Shown here: piece by piece, positions 17,862-26,205 of the stretch
Position numbering within the stretch: position 1 is the stretch's first letter
Layout of the letters: every line of letters starts with the position of its first letter
Position numbers and translations under genes: made by a program
Notes under the pieces: generated by a model
What the model saw: the letters and a program-made list of their open reading frames with translations, nothing else
Database searches by the model: none
What the model was told of the DNA's origin: nothing
NCBI GenBank assembly: GCA_031282425.1
Contig: JAITDT010000016.1
Location: forward strand, 1 to 41,647
Origin: Holosporaceae bacterium
Lineage (GTDB): Bacteria; Pseudomonadota; Alphaproteobacteria; UBA3830
Direction of reading: 5' to 3'
DNA length: 41,647 nucleotides

Positions 17862-19625
17862 CTATTCCACCGTTACGGATTTAGCCAGGTTTCTAGGTTT
17901 ATCGATATCCGTACCACGCAATTGCGCCACGTAATAGGCCAGTAGTTGTAGTGGTATTACGTACAAAATAGGTGCAAACTCCTCCAAAATTCGCGGAAGA
18001 ATTATTTTCATGACTTCCAATGGCAAAAGTTTACTTCCCTTTGAATCTGTAAAAACGATAATGTTTTTTCCTCGAGCCAGGGCCACTTGAATATTAGAAG
18101 ACGTTTTCTCAAATAACTCGTCGTGGGGGCATAGACAGATCACCGGAATATCGTCATCGATCAATGCTATAGGTCCGTGTTTCAACTCTCCAGCGGCAAA
18201 GCCTTCGGCGTGAATATAAGAAATTTCTTTCAATTTTAAAGCGCCTTCCAGAGATATTGGGTATAAAGATCCTCTACCAAGATAAATCGCGCTGCCAGCA
18301 ACGCATATTTTTCGAGCTAAATTCTCAATCTCGCTTTGTACGCTAAGAGTCTCTTCGCACAGAGCTGGAAGATTTTGAAATTCCTGCATCAAAAACTCAT
18401 TCTTGCAAAAAGCTAAGCTGGCCAATATCGTCAATTGTGCTGAAAATGCTTTTGTGGAGGCAACCCCTATTTCGGCTCCCGCTTCCGTGTAGTAAATGAC
18501 TTCGGAGATTCTTGAAATTGCGCTATTTTTGACGTTTGCAATGGCAATCACCCGAGAGTTGCTGTTTTTTCTAACATACTCCACAGCCTCTAAAGTATCA
18601 ATCGTTTCGCCAGACTGAGTAATGGCGATAGCGATGGTATTTTTTTCGATAATGGGAGATCTGTACCTATATTCGGACGCAATTTCGACATCGGTTGGAA
18701 TTTTTAAAAATTTTTCAAACCAGTATTTCGCAACCATACCAGCGTGATACGATGTGCCGCAGGCAAGGATTAAAATCCTTGAAATTCCATTAAATATTTC
18801 AGCATTTATCTCACTGTGGAGAAGAGTTTTTCTGATAGTACTCGGTTGTTCCATTATTTCTTTAAGCATGAAATTTTGATATTTCCCCTTTTCTGCGCTA
18901 CCAGAATCCAGTGGCACATTTTGTTTCGGTGGAAACGTTTGCTGAAAATTTTTACCAAAAAATAAAGTATTGTTCTGGGTAATTTCTGCGTATTCTCCAT
19001 CTTCCAAATACACAATTTCTCTGCAGAGAGAGGACACGGAACTCAAATCAGATCCAACGCACATACTCTCTCCAAAACCAACTACAAGCGGGCTTTTGTA
19101 CTTAGCTGCGATTATCGTATCTGGCATGAAAGAAAATATCGCCGCCACGGCATAACTGCCAGACACAACACCTAGAGCATTTTTAAAAGCATCCCGCGGA
19201 GAGCATCCTCTGTTTATTTCCCGCTGCAGCAGATGAGCAAAAACTTCCGTGTCTGTATCTGAATCGAAAACAAAACCCTCTTTTTGCAGATCAAATCTTA
19301 ACTCTCTGAAATTTTCTATAATACCATTGTGAACGATAGCGACGGTTCCTGATACAATGGGATGAGCATTGTTTTCGATGGGTTTCCCATGGGTTGCCCA
19401 CCGTGTGTGTCCAATCCCTACGCTTCCGGCGATGGAAACGCTTTCTAATTTATTTTTTAAATTATGTAATTTCCCGACAGCGCGTAGTCTTTCGATTTGC
19501 CCTTCTCGTATCACCGCAATTCCTGCAGAATCATAACCGCGGTACTCCAACTTCTCCAATCCAGCGATTAACTTATCTACGATATTTTCGCCGGATTTAC
19601 CGACTATTCCTATGATTCCGCACAC
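17862..19625 (-). CDS. glmS: glutamine--fructose-6-phosphate aminotransferase (isomerizing)
   Basis: MCGIIGIVG N-terminal Cys, GHTRWATHG, two SIS domains, C-terminal RGTDIDKPRNLAKSVTVE. Confidence 0.97.
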   Translation of the reverse strand: MCGIIGIVGKSGENIVDKLIAGLEKLEYRGYDSAGIAVIREGQIERLRAVGKLHNLKNKLESVSIAGSVGIGHTRWATHGKPIENNAHPIVSGTVAIVHNGIIENFRELRFDLQKEGFVFDSDTDTEVFAHLLQREINRGCSPRDAFKNALGVVSGSYAVAAIFSFMPDTIIAAKYKSPLVVGFGESMCVGSDLSSVSSLCREIVYLEDGEYAEITQNNTLFFGKNFQQTFPPKQNVPLDSGSAEKGKYQNFMLKEIMEQPSTIRKTLLHSEINAEIFNGISRILILACGTSYHAGMVAKYWFEKFLKIPTDVEIASEYRYRSPIIEKNTIAIAITQSGETIDTLEAVEYVRKNSNSRVIAIANVKNSAISRISEVIYYTEAGAEIGVASTKAFSAQLTILASLAFCKNEFLMQEFQNLPALCEETLSVQSEIENLARKICVAGSAIYLGRGSLYPISLEGALKLKEISYIHAEGFAAGELKHGPIALIDDDIPVICLCPHDELFEKTSSNIQVALARGKNIIVFTDSKGSKLLPLEVMKIILPRILEEFAPILYVIPLQLLAYYVAQLRGTDIDKPRNLAKSVTVE

Positions 19626-20956
19626 TTTTTTATTCTCCTGAAATTTATGGCTCCATTTTCAATATTTTTTTGATTTCCACGAGCAATAACCAAAGCACCG
19701 CTAGCGACGTCCGAGACCACAACGCTGCCGGCTCCTACTATGGCATGATCCTGTACTTTTATCGGAGCGACCAACGCCGTATTTGATCCGATAAAAACAT
19801 CATCTCCAATTTCGGTTTTGTATTTTTTAAATCCGTCGTAGTTACAGGTAATTGTTCCAGCTCCTATATTTACATCTCTTCCAAGACTGGCATCGCCGAT
19901 GTAACTCAAATGATTTACACGAGAATTTTCTGCAATAATACTATTTTTTATCTCTACGAAATTTCCGACCTTCACGCCGCTTCGAACGTCCGTTCCGGTT
20001 CTAAGACGAGAAAAAGGACCCACTTTAGCATCCCCAACGGTCGCTCCTTCAATCATGCAAAAAGGACCGACCTGCGCGCCGCTCCGGATGTAAACATTCT
20101 CCGAAAATACAACATATGGATGTACGGTAACATCTCTTTCGATGTGTGTGTCGTGAGAAAAAAATACCGTTTCTGGAGCGACAAGGGTAACCCCATTACT
20201 CAGATGTCTTGCCCGCTCTCGATCCTGAAAAATCCTCTCCAGAGTAGCCAACTCTGCGCGCGTGTTTGCCCCCAATAATTCTTTTCGATCTCCTTCATAA
20301 TATCTGCAGACGTAACCAGCTTTGCAAGCCAACTGCACAATATCAGTAATATAGAATTCGCCAGTTTGAGGATTTGGTTTTAATTCTCCGATAAATTTTC
20401 TTAACAGGCTCTTTTTAACGAGTAGACCAGCGTTGCAAAGATTACTTACCACATTGGTATGCGGCGCATCACTTGCTTCAACGACACTTTGTACGACTCC
20501 CGATTCGTCCGTCAGTTCCAATTTCCCTAAATCGTTGTCCTTGTCGGAATTCATCGCCAGAATAACGACAGCGGTTTTGGCGCACTTTTCGGTAACCGAA
20601 AACCATCGTCGTAAAGTTTCCGAAGATATCAGCGGGATATCGCCATAAAGTATATATACCCACCCGGAAGAATCGTCCGACAGTAACTTTAGACCGCATT
20701 TTACAGCGTCTGCGGTTCCTCGGGGAGTATCTTGATTTGCCCTTTTAACGGCGGCGAAAAATTTCAGATCAGCGTCATTATACTTTGGATTCAAAACAGC
20801 CGCGATCTCGGTTGGATTTATCCCTTTGGCAGCCTTTATTACGTGATCTAACAGTGCCAAACCCCCTATCTTGTGGAATACCTTCGGAAGATTGGATTGT
20901 AGCCTTGAACCAATTCCAGCAGCCAATATAACAACAGAATCACCGGCTATTCCCAT
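19610..20956 (-). CDS. glmU: bifunctional N-acetylglucosamine-1-phosphate uridyltransferase/acetyltransferase
   Basis: VVILAAGIGSRLQSNLPKVFHKIGG, DIPLIS, NYDGFKKYKTEIGDDVFIGSNTALVAP; start at MGIAGD with GGAG RBS. Confidence 0.95.
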   Translation of the reverse strand: MGIAGDSVVILAAGIGSRLQSNLPKVFHKIGGLALLDHVIKAAKGINPTEIAAVLNPKYNDADLKFFAAVKRANQDTPRGTADAVKCGLKLLSDDSSGWVYILYGDIPLISSETLRRWFSVTEKCAKTAVVILAMNSDKDNDLGKLELTDESGVVQSVVEASDAPHTNVVSNLCNAGLLVKKSLLRKFIGELKPNPQTGEFYITDIVQLACKAGYVCRYYEGDRKELLGANTRAELATLERIFQDRERARHLSNGVTLVAPETVFFSHDTHIERDVTVHPYVVFSENVYIRSGAQVGPFCMIEGATVGDAKVGPFSRLRTGTDVRSGVKVGNFVEIKNSIIAENSRVNHLSYIGDASLGRDVNIGAGTITCNYDGFKKYKTEIGDDVFIGSNTALVAPIKVQDHAIVGAGSVVVSDVASGALVIARGNQKNIENGAINFRRIKKCAES

Positions 20957-21076
20957 TTTTTTCTCCTGGAGGCCAAAATTTACCATATATAAATTTGTTC
21001 TCGGTATATTTCTAAGCGATACACGGCATAATATAATAATTTTTTAGAAAATTACCACAGTCATGGATAATAAATT

Positions 21077-21967
21077 GTGAATAAGGTCGTTGCAATACTA
21101 GGGATTATAGTTCTGATAACTCTTGGCGGATTATTTTTCTGCGCGGGATTTTTTACTGGAACCACGACGCTTTCCACTATAACTGCCTCTTCAGATAAAA
21201 GTACGAAAGATGTCACTGCGGATGGCATTTCCCTAGAGAGGGTTGAAGCTGCCATAGATACTAAATCCGCCTCTATGTCAGACAAAATTATGGAAATACT
21301 AGCATCCACCACAGAAACTGCATCTTCTACGATCTCTAACGTCGCTAATCATGGGAAAATGTTGACTGGCGACAATTCCACTCACGTTTCCGTCGATTCT
21401 TTACTCAGGGAAATTGCAGCAGGACACTCTACCAATGACAACTGTTCTCCTAACGATACTCTCCAGAAGATAAACACTCCACATCCCGTAAATCCCAACA
21501 GCTTGCACGGGAAAAGAGTGGTGTTTGTAGGATATTTCAAAAATAAAATAGCCCTTGAAATTCAAAAACTTCTCATCACCAAAGGATATAAAGCGCACCT
21601 GGAAACCTCCAAAACCGGAGATGGCGAATCGTTTGTATTTTGTGGCCCCTTTAAGAAAGAAAAAAATGCCCAAATGCTGGTCAAGTGGTTGCGGAAACAT
21701 GACTTCTCCGAAGCGAGGATGGTAAAAATCTCGGAAGTAGCCATAGAGGAGACCCTCTACGACGCGCTAAATGACAGCGCTGGACCTCCAGAAAATGCTG
21801 AAAAAGACATTCCGGAGACGCTGCTACCTCCTCTGACTTATGCATCGCCTCCGGTTCCGACAGCGCAATTTCCCGGAACAGCGACACAGATACCACCACC
21901 TCCAATTGTTCCGATGCATCAAACTACCCCAACGCTTCCGGTTACTCCAGCATATCCAGCTATGTAA
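21077..21967 (+). CDS. membrane-anchored protein with SPOR-like region and Pro-rich tail
   Basis: N-terminal TM helix; VVFVGYFKNKIALEIQKLLITKGYKAHLETSKTGDGESFVFCGPFKKEKNAQMLVKWLRKHDFSEARMV SPOR-like; tail IPPPPIVPMHQTTPTLPVTPAYPAM; GTG start. Confidence 0.6.
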   Translation: MNKVVAILGIIVLITLGGLFFCAGFFTGTTTLSTITASSDKSTKDVTADGISLERVEAAIDTKSASMSDKIMEILASTTETASSTISNVANHGKMLTGDNSTHVSVDSLLREIAAGHSTNDNCSPNDTLQKINTPHPVNPNSLHGKRVVFVGYFKNKIALEIQKLLITKGYKAHLETSKTGDGESFVFCGPFKKEKNAQMLVKWLRKHDFSEARMVKISEVAIEETLYDALNDSAGPPENAEKDIPETLLPPLTYASPPVPTAQFPGTATQIPPPPIVPMHQTTPTLPVTPAYPAM

Positions 21968-21984
21968 CACGAAACAGCAAACGA
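21928..21984 (+). repeat. copy A of a 57-nt direct repeat (3' end of the SPOR-like gene plus 3' UTR)
   Basis: Matches 24569-24625 with 4 mismatches, all transitions, by manual alignment. Confidence 0.85.
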
Positions 21985-22008
21985 GGTGGGGGAGGGAGGG
22001 GGCGGCGG
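21985..22008 (+). other. G-rich tract, G-quadruplex-like
   Basis: GGTGGGGGAGGGAGGGGGCGGCGG in an AT-rich background. Confidence 0.6.
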
Positions 22009-22049
22009 ATCAAAAATAAACAATACAAATGTTGTCAGACAAATCCGGG

Positions 22050-22099
22050 GTTTTTCATTGTGAAAAACTCATCGAGAGCGGCAAGACTTTTCCGCTCTC
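22050..22099. terminator. two adjacent hairpins between convergent genes
   Basis: GTTTTTCA-TTG-TGAAAAAC (22050-22068) and GAGAGCGG-N10-CCGCTCTC (22074-22099), both perfect stems. Confidence 0.55.
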
Positions 22100-22126
22100 C
22101 GAGCCATAATCGTCAAAAGACGAGAA

Positions 22127-22567
22127 TTATTTCTTTGCTCTCCACTTTCCATTAAGATCGCCTTTCTCTCCGCCATCTAACTGGAAGTGCTCCTCGAGCA
22201 AGCGCAACACCTCTGATCCATGAGGTCGACACCCATCGAACTCCACTTCTTTCAATGCAGCCAATCTTTTAAAAAGTTCAACGTTTCGCGAGTATATTTC
22301 AAGATCCTTTATGACAATGTTTTCTAATGCAGAGAAGATGGTTGGATCTCTGTCTAATAACACCAACGCATTACTCTCATTAAGATACATCTTCTTTATG
22401 TGGGCCCCATAATCTCGAATGGCGGCTTCGTCCAATAAACTACGGAACTCTTCCACATTATATTTCTCGCTTCTGTTTAGATCAGATACACTCATAACAG
22501 GTCCAGGCATACAGTGAACACTCAAGCACATGCCGGATGCAAAACAAACGTATTTTAAGCTTTTCAT
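22127..22567 (-). CDS. hypothetical secreted protein
   Basis: MKSLKYVCFASGMCLSVHCMPG signal-like start preceded by GAGGAGAATGAT RBS; no family recognised. Confidence 0.6.
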   Translation of the reverse strand: MKSLKYVCFASGMCLSVHCMPGPVMSVSDLNRSEKYNVEEFRSLLDEAAIRDYGAHIKKMYLNESNALVLLDRDPTIFSALENIVIKDLEIYSRNVELFKRLAALKEVEFDGCRPHGSEVLRLLEEHFQLDGGEKGDLNGKWRAKK

Positions 22568-22742
22568 ATCATTCTCCTCAATTAATAGTTGAATATAACA
22601 CATCATCGACGTTATGTCAAGTGATTATTTATTTGGGGATTGTCTAATAAACATAGCAAAATACAAAAATCTGCTTGTTTTGCAACAAGTTGTCCCACTA
22701 TCAGTGATATTAATTAAATTGGTGTTTTTGTTGAAAATTTAG

Positions 22743-22801
22743 AGATTGTGAGTTGAAGATCTTTTTTTTAAAGATTTTGGTTTAATCGAAGGTCACAATC
22801 T
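22743..22801. repeat. 9-bp inverted repeat with 41-nt spacer, downstream of a minus-strand gene
   Basis: AGATTGTGA (22743-22751) / TCACAATCT (22793-22801). Confidence 0.45.
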
Positions 22802-22828
22802 ATATCTTTATTTACTTTACACAAGATC

Positions 22829-24298
22829 TCATTTAACCTTATCCATCTTTCCAAAAAGCTTTGTTTCACCTAAAGTCTGTATTAGTTTAAATCCATTTTC
22901 TTCCAGTTTTCTGGCAATGGAAGCTTGCGGTTCTCGATGAGATAATACAATAGAATTTTCGTTCATTTTGACAGGGTTAACTTCGCTTATTATCGGGAAA
23001 TCTTGACCTCCATAATAGCGAAGAAACGTTACATGCGAATTATATGGACATAGAAAGTGTTCATAAGGGAAAGCTTTGTCGTCAATCAAATAGAGTGCCT
23101 TTCCCAATTGACACTCCCTGACGATATTTTCAAAAAACAAGTGATCGTTATCCCTATGTTTCCAACATCTTAATACCACTTTGCTCGATGGTATAATTGT
23201 TATAGGCATACATACTAAGGCAAAACAGATCGCGAAAAAACTACGTTTCTTACTTAGGAATACGCACGGCTCATCATAACCGCAAAAGTATCCTTTCTCT
23301 TCCAAGAGAAAAGCTGCAAACGCAGGAATGAACAACAACACCGATGGAAAAAAATAATATGTACTCGCAAACTTAAACATCATGATGGCAATAGCGTATC
23401 CGACTCCAGCGAATAGCAGAGAATCCACGAAAATATATCTTCGGTCTTTTTTTACCAGAATTGAATACGCTCGGATACAAGCGATAATCACCATCAAAAT
23501 TAAAATAGGTTCCCTTCCAAACTGCTTAAAGGGAAGTTCAAAGTAATTAAAAATTATTTGGGCATAGGGCTCGCCAGAGTCTCTGAAAAACAGCCGATAC
23601 ACATAGATTGCCACAAAGATAGCGGAGTTTACCAGCAGTGCGCCATTAAAAATTTTATCTTTGAAAGACAGCTGTCCGCAAATGATATTTACCGCCGCGA
23701 TAATTATAAATACACCAAAAATCGGCTCCTTTAGATAAGTGGCGTAAGCGGCAACCAAAACAGCCAGAAAGTAATGGAGCAGCGACTGTTTCTCCCTCCC
23801 TTTTTGAGTGAATAACATAAAAGCGCTTAACATAAAAAACAACATTCTTTCCGGAAAAATACATGAAACATGAATACGCATAAAGGCTGAAGTCGAAAAT
23901 AGAACTAGCAAGGAAAATACAGAGATAAAGCGATTCTTGCAAATTTTATTCAGAAATTTATGTAGCATGAAACTAGCTAGAATCAGCATGACGCAGTTGT
24001 ATAAATAATGAGCAGTTGCAGTATTGCCGAAAGGCAAAAATAGCAATATGCAGTAGTCGCACAGTCCCAGCGGCCAAAATCGACCGTTACCACTCCATGC
24101 ATGCGATGGTTTTCCAACCGCTGTTGTTCTGAGGAATTGACATTCGTCAACTGCACTCCAAAGGCCGAATGTCCAGTTTGCCTTCCACAATATACAAAAA
24201 CAGATTCCTACGAGAACTACCGCTAAAATTACGTCGCTGATCTTTTTGTTAGTAATTTCACAGCTGTTAATTCTTAAAATTCGTCGTAAGTATGACAT
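22829..24298 (-). CDS. multi-spanning membrane protein, possible GT-C-type glycosyltransferase
   Basis: Many hydrophobic helices; WSAVDECQFLR near the first loop; no firm family assignment; start MSYLRRILR preferred. Confidence 0.5.
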   Translation of the reverse strand: MSYLRRILRINSCEITNKKISDVILAVVLVGICFCILWKANWTFGLWSAVDECQFLRTTAVGKPSHAWSGNGRFWPLGLCDYCILLFLPFGNTATAHYLYNCVMLILASFMLHKFLNKICKNRFISVFSLLVLFSTSAFMRIHVSCIFPERMLFFMLSAFMLFTQKGREKQSLLHYFLAVLVAAYATYLKEPIFGVFIIIAAVNIICGQLSFKDKIFNGALLVNSAIFVAIYVYRLFFRDSGEPYAQIIFNYFELPFKQFGREPILILMVIIACIRAYSILVKKDRRYIFVDSLLFAGVGYAIAIMMFKFASTYYFFPSVLLFIPAFAAFLLEEKGYFCGYDEPCVFLSKKRSFFAICFALVCMPITIIPSSKVVLRCWKHRDNDHLFFENIVRECQLGKALYLIDDKAFPYEHFLCPYNSHVTFLRYYGGQDFPIISEVNPVKMNENSIVLSHREPQASIARKLEENGFKLIQTLGETKLFGKMDKVK

Positions 24299-24568
24299 TT
24301 CAATAAACGCCTTCGTTGAGAGCGCCAAAAAACTACCATATAAAGTCTGATACGTCTATGACTTAATTAAGCATATGATCCCATATTGAGATGGACTTAG
24401 CGTATACCGCTGTAAGATTTTTATTATTACCGCCAGAAATGTATTGCTCGCTAAATTTGCTCTCGTGAAAGCCGAATCCACCAGTACTCCATAGACCGGA
24501 ACGAGAGACGTCTTACCGTTCTCGCGGAAGGAAATCGCCGAAAGAAAGCCTATTGGCCACAAAACCGT

Positions 24569-24625
24569 CCCGACGCTTTCGGTTGCTCCAGCATATCCAG
24601 CTATGTAACACGAAACAGCAAATGA
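24569..24625 (+). repeat. copy B of the 57-nt repeat, relic of a SPOR-gene paralogue tail
   Basis: In-frame HKTVPTLSVAPAYPAM* versus HQTTPTLPVTPAYPAM* in copy A; upstream frame closes at a TAG. Confidence 0.7.
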
Positions 24626-24765
24626 AAAGAGATAGTATCGAACGAAATCTCTAAGCTTTCGATAACAATAACTCCAAAGCGACATTGTGGACATATTTCA
24701 ATGGCTCCCAACATCAACTAGCGACGCGTTTTAGTAATGCATACTTTTCCAGAACCTTGTATTAC

Positions 24766-26154
24766 TTACATTTCGCAAATTGTGACTGAATTGCCTGAGA
24801 TATTATTTAAAACAACGATATTGTCGCCGACGGTAGCACATTTGAGTTCTGACACAATATATCTGGCAGTTCTGTTCATCTGTTCAGTCTTAAATTCTTT
24901 TTTTGCCACTATCGCAAAAATCCCGCAACATAGGCCGACTTTGTCGGCTAATTTGGGTGACTCGGTAACGAATATCACTGGAATTCTTGGTCGCAGACGC
25001 GCACAGCGACACGCGGCTTCAAAGGAATCAGAAAACATTACAACGGCAACGGCGTCGGAATACTCCGCAGCATCCTTTGCTGCTACGCAGACAGCGTCGA
25101 GTACCATCTTTTGCGGTGAAAAATCCTCACTTTCAAGTGCTTTCAATGTATCGAACTCCGTTTTTTCTACGATCTTGCTCATAATTCTTACCGCTTCAAA
25201 CGGATACAAGCCAGTCGCAGTTTCGGCTGAGAGCATAACAACGTCCGCTCCTTGATGAATGGCATTTGCCACATCTGATACTTCAGCTCTTGTCGGAACG
25301 GGGGAAGAAACCATAGACTCCAACATCTGGGTCGCTATTATCACAGGACGTCCCCTTCTTCTACAGACTTTTACGGCATTTCGCTGAATACCGGGAAGAT
25401 CCTCTTGATTCATTTCAACGCCCAGATCTCCGCGCGCTATCATCAAAGCGTCGGATGCATCCACAATAGGCTCCAGCTCGGTAACAGCCAGCGGTTTTTC
25501 TAATTTTGAAACTATTCCGGCTCGTCCATTAATTAAACTCTTGGCTTTTTCAACGTCTTCAACGCTTTGAACAAAAGACAGGGCTACCCAATCCACACCA
25601 AGATCCATAGCAAAATCCAGATCTTTCAAGTCTTTTTCCGTAAGACTAGGCACCGGCAACATTATGTTTGGTACATTTACTCCCTTTCTATCGGACAATT
25701 GTCCACCCACCAGAATTTTTGCATCCACAAAGGTTTTTTCCACAGCAACGACTTCCAGCTTCAATTTACCATCGTCCAATAACAATAGAGTTCCAACCTG
25801 AAACGCAGCTAAAATCTCCGTATGAGGAAAGTAAACTCTCTGAGAATTGCCTTTTTCTGGGTTTATATCCAACCGAAACATTTCACCTTCTTTTAGAAGA
25901 GTTTGACCATTTTCAAAAGTTCCTATTCTCAACTTCGGCCCTTGTAAATCAGCTAAAATCGTTGGATAAATGCGATGTTTTTGTCCGATGGTTCGGATGG
26001 CTCCATAGACTTTTGCATGATCATCGTGGGTTCCATGCGAGAAATTCAATCGAAATATATCGATTCCGTAGAGACACAATTTCTCTAAACTTTCTAAACT
26101 ATTGGTGGCCGGACCAATGGTGGCCATTATTTTTCCTTTACGATTATATCTCAT
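24766..26154 (-). CDS. pyk: pyruvate kinase
   Basis: KIMATIGPATNSLESLEKL, DIFRLNFSHGTHDDH, DLQGPKLRIG, MIARGDLGVEM, ATQMLESM, TAETATGLYP. Confidence 0.95.
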   Translation of the reverse strand: MRYNRKGKIMATIGPATNSLESLEKLCLYGIDIFRLNFSHGTHDDHAKVYGAIRTIGQKHRIYPTILADLQGPKLRIGTFENGQTLLKEGEMFRLDINPEKGNSQRVYFPHTEILAAFQVGTLLLLDDGKLKLEVVAVEKTFVDAKILVGGQLSDRKGVNVPNIMLPVPSLTEKDLKDLDFAMDLGVDWVALSFVQSVEDVEKAKSLINGRAGIVSKLEKPLAVTELEPIVDASDALMIARGDLGVEMNQEDLPGIQRNAVKVCRRRGRPVIIATQMLESMVSSPVPTRAEVSDVANAIHQGADVVMLSAETATGLYPFEAVRIMSKIVEKTEFDTLKALESEDFSPQKMVLDAVCVAAKDAAEYSDAVAVVMFSDSFEAACRCARLRPRIPVIFVTESPKLADKVGLCCGIFAIVAKKEFKTEQMNRTARYIVSELKCATVGDNIVVLNNISGNSVTICEM

Positions 26155-26205
26155 TTTTTTTCACCCGAGCCTACGGCAAACTATAATTTATTTTAAATAG
26201 CGCCG

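Noticed and set aside
24356-24694. 112-aa minus-strand ORF (MSTMSLWSYCYRKLRDFVRYYLFSF...)
   Set aside because: Antisense to the SPOR-tail relic and with no recognised family; open frame may be fortuitous, so not called as CDS.
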